Made by a program: the position numbers and the translations under genes
Notes under the pieces: model-generated
Told to the model about the DNA's origin: nothing
Database searches by the model: none
The model's input: the letters and a program-made list of their open reading frames with translations, nothing else
Assembly: GCA_033782935.1 (NCBI GenBank)
Contig: JAWQEG010000167.1
Location: forward strand, 2,729,501 to 2,793,500
Reading direction: 5' to 3'
DNA: 64,000 bases
From: Petrolisthes cinctipes
Taxonomy: Eukaryota > Arthropoda > Malacostraca > Decapoda > Porcellanidae
Shown: piece after piece, positions 61,197 through 64,000 of the stretch
How the letters are laid out: every line of letters begins with the position of its first letter
Position numbering within the stretch: the first letter of the stretch is position 1

Positions 61197-64000
61197 GTGC
61201 TCAAAGTCGATATGTGCATGAATCTTCTGTATCCGTCTATATCCCAAATTCAGGTTCAAAACACCCGAAAATTCGATAATTTTGAAACCCAGAAGCGATC
61301 TTTACATGCCTACTCCTTGCTAGAATTTTTTAAGATACAAACCCAAGACATGCTCAAAATCGATATTTTAGGTGCAAAAAGTCGATATGTTCATGCATCT
61401 TTTGTACCCGTTTATATCTCAAATTCAGGCTCAAAACACCCGAAAATTCGATATTTTCGGGTCCCTTAAGCGATCTGTACATGCATACCTAGTGCTAGAA
61501 TGTTTTCAAAATATAGGCTCAAGACATGCTAAAAATCGATATTTTAGGTGTCCAAAGTCGATATGTGCATGCATCTTCTGTACCCGTTTATATCTAAAAT
61601 TCAGGCTCAAAACACCCGAAAATTCGATATTTTTGGGTCCCAAAAGCGATCTGTACATGTCTACTCCGAGTTAGAGTATTTTTTAAATACAGGCCCAAAA
61701 CATGCTAAAAATCGTCATTTTAGGTGCCCAAAGTCGATATGTGCATGCATCTTCTGTACCCGTTTATATCTCAAATTCAGGCTCAAAACACCCGAAAATT
61801 CAATATTTTTGGGTCCCAGAATCGATCTGTACGTGCATACTCCGTGTTAGAGTGTTTTTAAAATACAGGTCTAAAACATGCTGAAAATCGATATTTTATG
61901 TGCCCAAAGTCAATATGTGTATGCATCTTCTGTACACGTGTATATCCCTAATTCAAGTTCAAAACACCAGAAAATTCGATATTTTTGGGTCCCAAATGCG
62001 ATCTGTACATGCCTACTCCTTGCTAGAATGTTTTCAAGATACAGACCCAAAACATGCTCAAAATCGATATTTTAAGTGCAAAAAGTCGATATGTGCATGC
62101 ATCTTCTGTACCCGTTTATATCTCAAATTCAGGCTCAAAACACCCGAAAATTCGATATTTTTGGGTCCCAGAAGCGATCTGTACATGTCTACTCCGTGTG
62201 AGAGTATTTTCAAAATACAGGCCCAAAACATGCTCAAAATCGATATTTTAGGTGCCCAAAGTCGATATGTGCATGAATCTTCTGTATCCGTTTATATCTC
62301 AAATTCAGGCTCAAAACACCTGAAAATTCGATATTTTTGGATCCCAGAAGTGATCTGTACATGCCTACTCCGTGTTAATGTATTTTCAAAATACAGGCCC
62401 AAAACATGCTGAAAATCTATATTTTAGGTGCCCAAAGTCAATATGTGTATGCATCTTCTGTACCCATCTATATCCCAAATTCAGTTTCAAAACACCAGAA
62501 AATTCGGTATTTTTGGGTCCCAGAAACGATCTGTACATGCCTACTCCATGCTAGAATTTTTTCAAGATACAGACCCAAAACATGCTCAAAATCGATATTT
62601 TAGGTGCAAAAAGTCGATATGTGCATGCATCCTCTGTACCCGGTTATATCCCAAATTCTGGCTCAAAACACCCGAAAAGTCGATGTTTTTGCATCCAAGA
62701 AGCGATTTGTACATGCCTACTCCGTGTTAGAGTATTTTAAAAATACAGGCCCAAAACATGCTCAAAATCGATATTTTGGGTGCCCAAAGTCGATATGTGC
62801 ATGCATTTTCTGTACCCGTTTATATCTCAAATTCAGACTCAAAACACCCGAATATTCGATATTTTTGGGTTTCAAAAGCAATGTGTACATGCATACTCCG
62901 TGTTAGAGTATTTTCAAAATACAGGTCTAAAACATGCTGAAAATCGATATTTTAGCTGCCCAAAGTCAATATGTGTATGCATCTTCTGTACCCGTCTATA
63001 TCCCAAATTCAGGTTCAAAACACTCGAAAATTCGATATTTTTGGGTCCCAGAAGCAATCTGTACATGCCTACTTCTTGCTAGAATGTTTTCAAGATACAG
63101 ACCCAAAACATGCTCAAAATCGATATTTTAGGTGCAAAAAGTCGAAATGTGCATGCATCTTCTGTACCCGTTTATATCTCAAATTCAGGCTCAAAACTCC
63201 GAAAATTCGATATTTTTTGGTCTCTTAAGCAATCTGCACATGTTTACTCAGTGCTAGAATGTTTTTAAAATACAGGCTTAAAACATGGTATAAATCAATA
63301 TTTTAGGTGTCCAAAGTCGATATGTGCATGCATCTTCTGAACCCGTTTATATCTCAAATTCAGGCTCAAAACACCCAAAAAATCGATATTTTTGGGTCCC
63401 TAAAGCAATCTGTACATGCCTACTTCTTGCTAGAATGTTTTCAAGATACAGACCCAAAACATGCTCAAAATCGATATTTTAGGTGCAAAAAGTCGAAATG
63501 TGCATGCATCTTCTGTACCCGTTTATATCTCAAATTCAGGCACAAAACACCCGAAAATTCGATATTTTTGGGTCCCCGAAGCGATCTGTACATGCCTACT
63601 CCGTGTTAGAGTATTTTCAAAATACGGGCCCAAAACTTGCTCAAAATCGATATTTTAGGTGCAAAAAGTCGATATGTGCATGCATCCTTTGTATCCGTTT
63701 ATATCTCAAATTTAGGCTCAAAACACCCAAAAAATTGATATTTTTGTGTCCCAGAAGCGATCTGTACATGTCTACACCGTGTTTGAGTATTTTCAAAATA
63801 CAGGCCCAAAACATGCTCAAAATCGATATTTTAGGTGCCCGAAGTCGATATGTGCATGCATCTTCTGTACCTGTTCATATCTCAAATTCAGGCTCAGAAC
63901 AACCGAAAATTCGATTTATTAGGGTCCCAGAAGCAATCTGTACGTGTCTACTCCGTGTTAGAGTATTTTAAAAATACAGGCCCAAAACATGCTCAAAATC
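61197..64000 (+). repeat. ~23-monomer higher-order unit, copy 2, cut by the window end
   Basis: Partner of the preceding unit. Relative to it, this copy has one extra monomer near 61.7-61.9 kb, lacks one near 62.1 kb, and lacks two between 62,690 and 62,760. There a chimeric unit reads TCGATGTTTTTGCATCC and then joins the TTTTAAAAATACAGG tail. The window ends inside a monomer (boundary at 63,989), so the array continues to the right by an unknown amount. Confidence 0.73.

Larger units (their letters stand above)
1..64000 (+). repeat. Uninterrupted ~176-bp satellite array, head to tail, about 364 monomers
   Basis: The same ~176-base unit repeats from the first base to the last. Counting a monomer from the ATGCTCAAAATCG boundary, units begin at 170, 344, 520, 696, 872, 1048 and so on to 63461, 63637, 63813 and 63989. 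The window opens six bases inside a monomer and closes 12 bases into another. The boundary phase drifts by only about 69 bases over 64 kb, in steps of one or two, so no foreign sequence and no half-unit slip interrupts it. All units have one orientation. The reference monomer is about 40% GC. Unit length, array size and nested higher-order structure fit a centromeric or pericentromeric satellite, but no centromere-specific element is visible, so that location is inferred. No stretch of the window lies outside this array. Confidence 0.98.

Noticed and set aside
16..63971. Several hundred + strand open frames of 60-175 codons with recurring protein-like strings
   Set aside because: They are the three reading frames of one satellite monomer. 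They repeat with the DNA period, change frame with every single-base indel and show no gene structure, so none is annotated as a coding sequence.
1..64000. Possible CRISPR array because of regular direct repeats
   Set aside because: The repeat is contiguous with itself, 176 bp long, and has no unique spacers, leader or cas genes.
1..64000. CENP-B box or another known centromere protein site
   Set aside because: I looked for the TTCG....A..CGGG pattern in both strands of the consensus and subfamilies and did not find it. ATTCGATAT resembles only its first few bases.
1..64000. Assignment to a known satellite (Arabidopsis 178-bp, Brassica 176-bp, human alpha satellite, Rhynchospora Tyba)
   Set aside because: Length alone is similar. 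As far as I can judge from memory, the sequence does not resemble the Arabidopsis, Brassica or alpha-satellite consensus, and I cannot verify the others without a search.
1..64000. Transposable element, LTR or terminal inverted repeats
   Set aside because: No stretch departs from the monomer phase, and no polyprotein, target-site duplication or inverted terminal structure is visible.
1..64000. Promoters or terminators at TATATCTC or at T-runs
   Set aside because: These motifs are part of every monomer and have no associated gene. AT-rich words are expected in a 60% AT repeat, so they are not evidence of transcription.
1..64000. A defence system, biosynthetic cluster or other multi-gene system
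   Set aside because: There is no gene in the window. The only organised signal I can support is the nested satellite structure.

Overview
The whole 64,000-base window is one uninterrupted array of a tandem satellite with a ~176-bp monomer. All copies run head to tail on the + strand. I counted about 364 monomers from the slow drift of the monomer phase (mean ~175.8 bp). I see no gene, RNA gene, transposon, simple-sequence insert or inversion. A long array of nucleosome-length monomers (~40% GC) with nested higher-order repeats points to a eukaryotic nuclear genome, most likely centromeric or pericentromeric heterochromatin. I do not recognise the family and cannot name the taxon. A plant is possible, but that is a guess.

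The monomer is itself an old duplication. Its two 88-bp halves (A and B) align over their full length at about 70% identity, counted by hand. Half A carries ATCGAT, GTCGATATG and the palindrome TGCATGCA. Half B carries AATTCGATATT, GGGTCCCAGAAGCGATC and the ATTTTCAAAATACAGG tail. Several monomer subfamilies recur in fixed orders. They include one with a CACGTG box, one with CTATATT/GCTGCCC, one with GATTTATTTGGG, a 175-bp type with GGGTGCCAAAG, and one with CTTAAAACTCCG.

Layout. 1-5.4 kb: a mosaic of subfamilies, with pieces copied again at 6.7-9.2 kb. 5.4-27.1 kb: three large units of ~7.56, 7.03 and 7.03 kb. The second and third are a near-identical tandem duplication of 40 monomers. 27.6-46.8 kb: three tandem copies of a 5.8-6.5 kb unit (33, 35 and 37 monomers), plus the truncated start of a fourth; the first contains a 9-monomer tandem duplication. 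46.8-53.5 kb: the least regular stretch, with many private substitutions and small indels. 53.5-56.9 kb: an 11-monomer duplicated pair. 57.2-64.0 kb: a ~23-monomer duplicated pair with whole-monomer gains and losses.

Nothing here works as an operon or pathway. What can be read is the history of the array: a half-unit duplication, subfamily divergence, then repeated in-register unequal exchange at scales from 1 monomer to 40. The many + strand open frames (up to 175 codons) are by-products of the satellite and are not annotated as genes.
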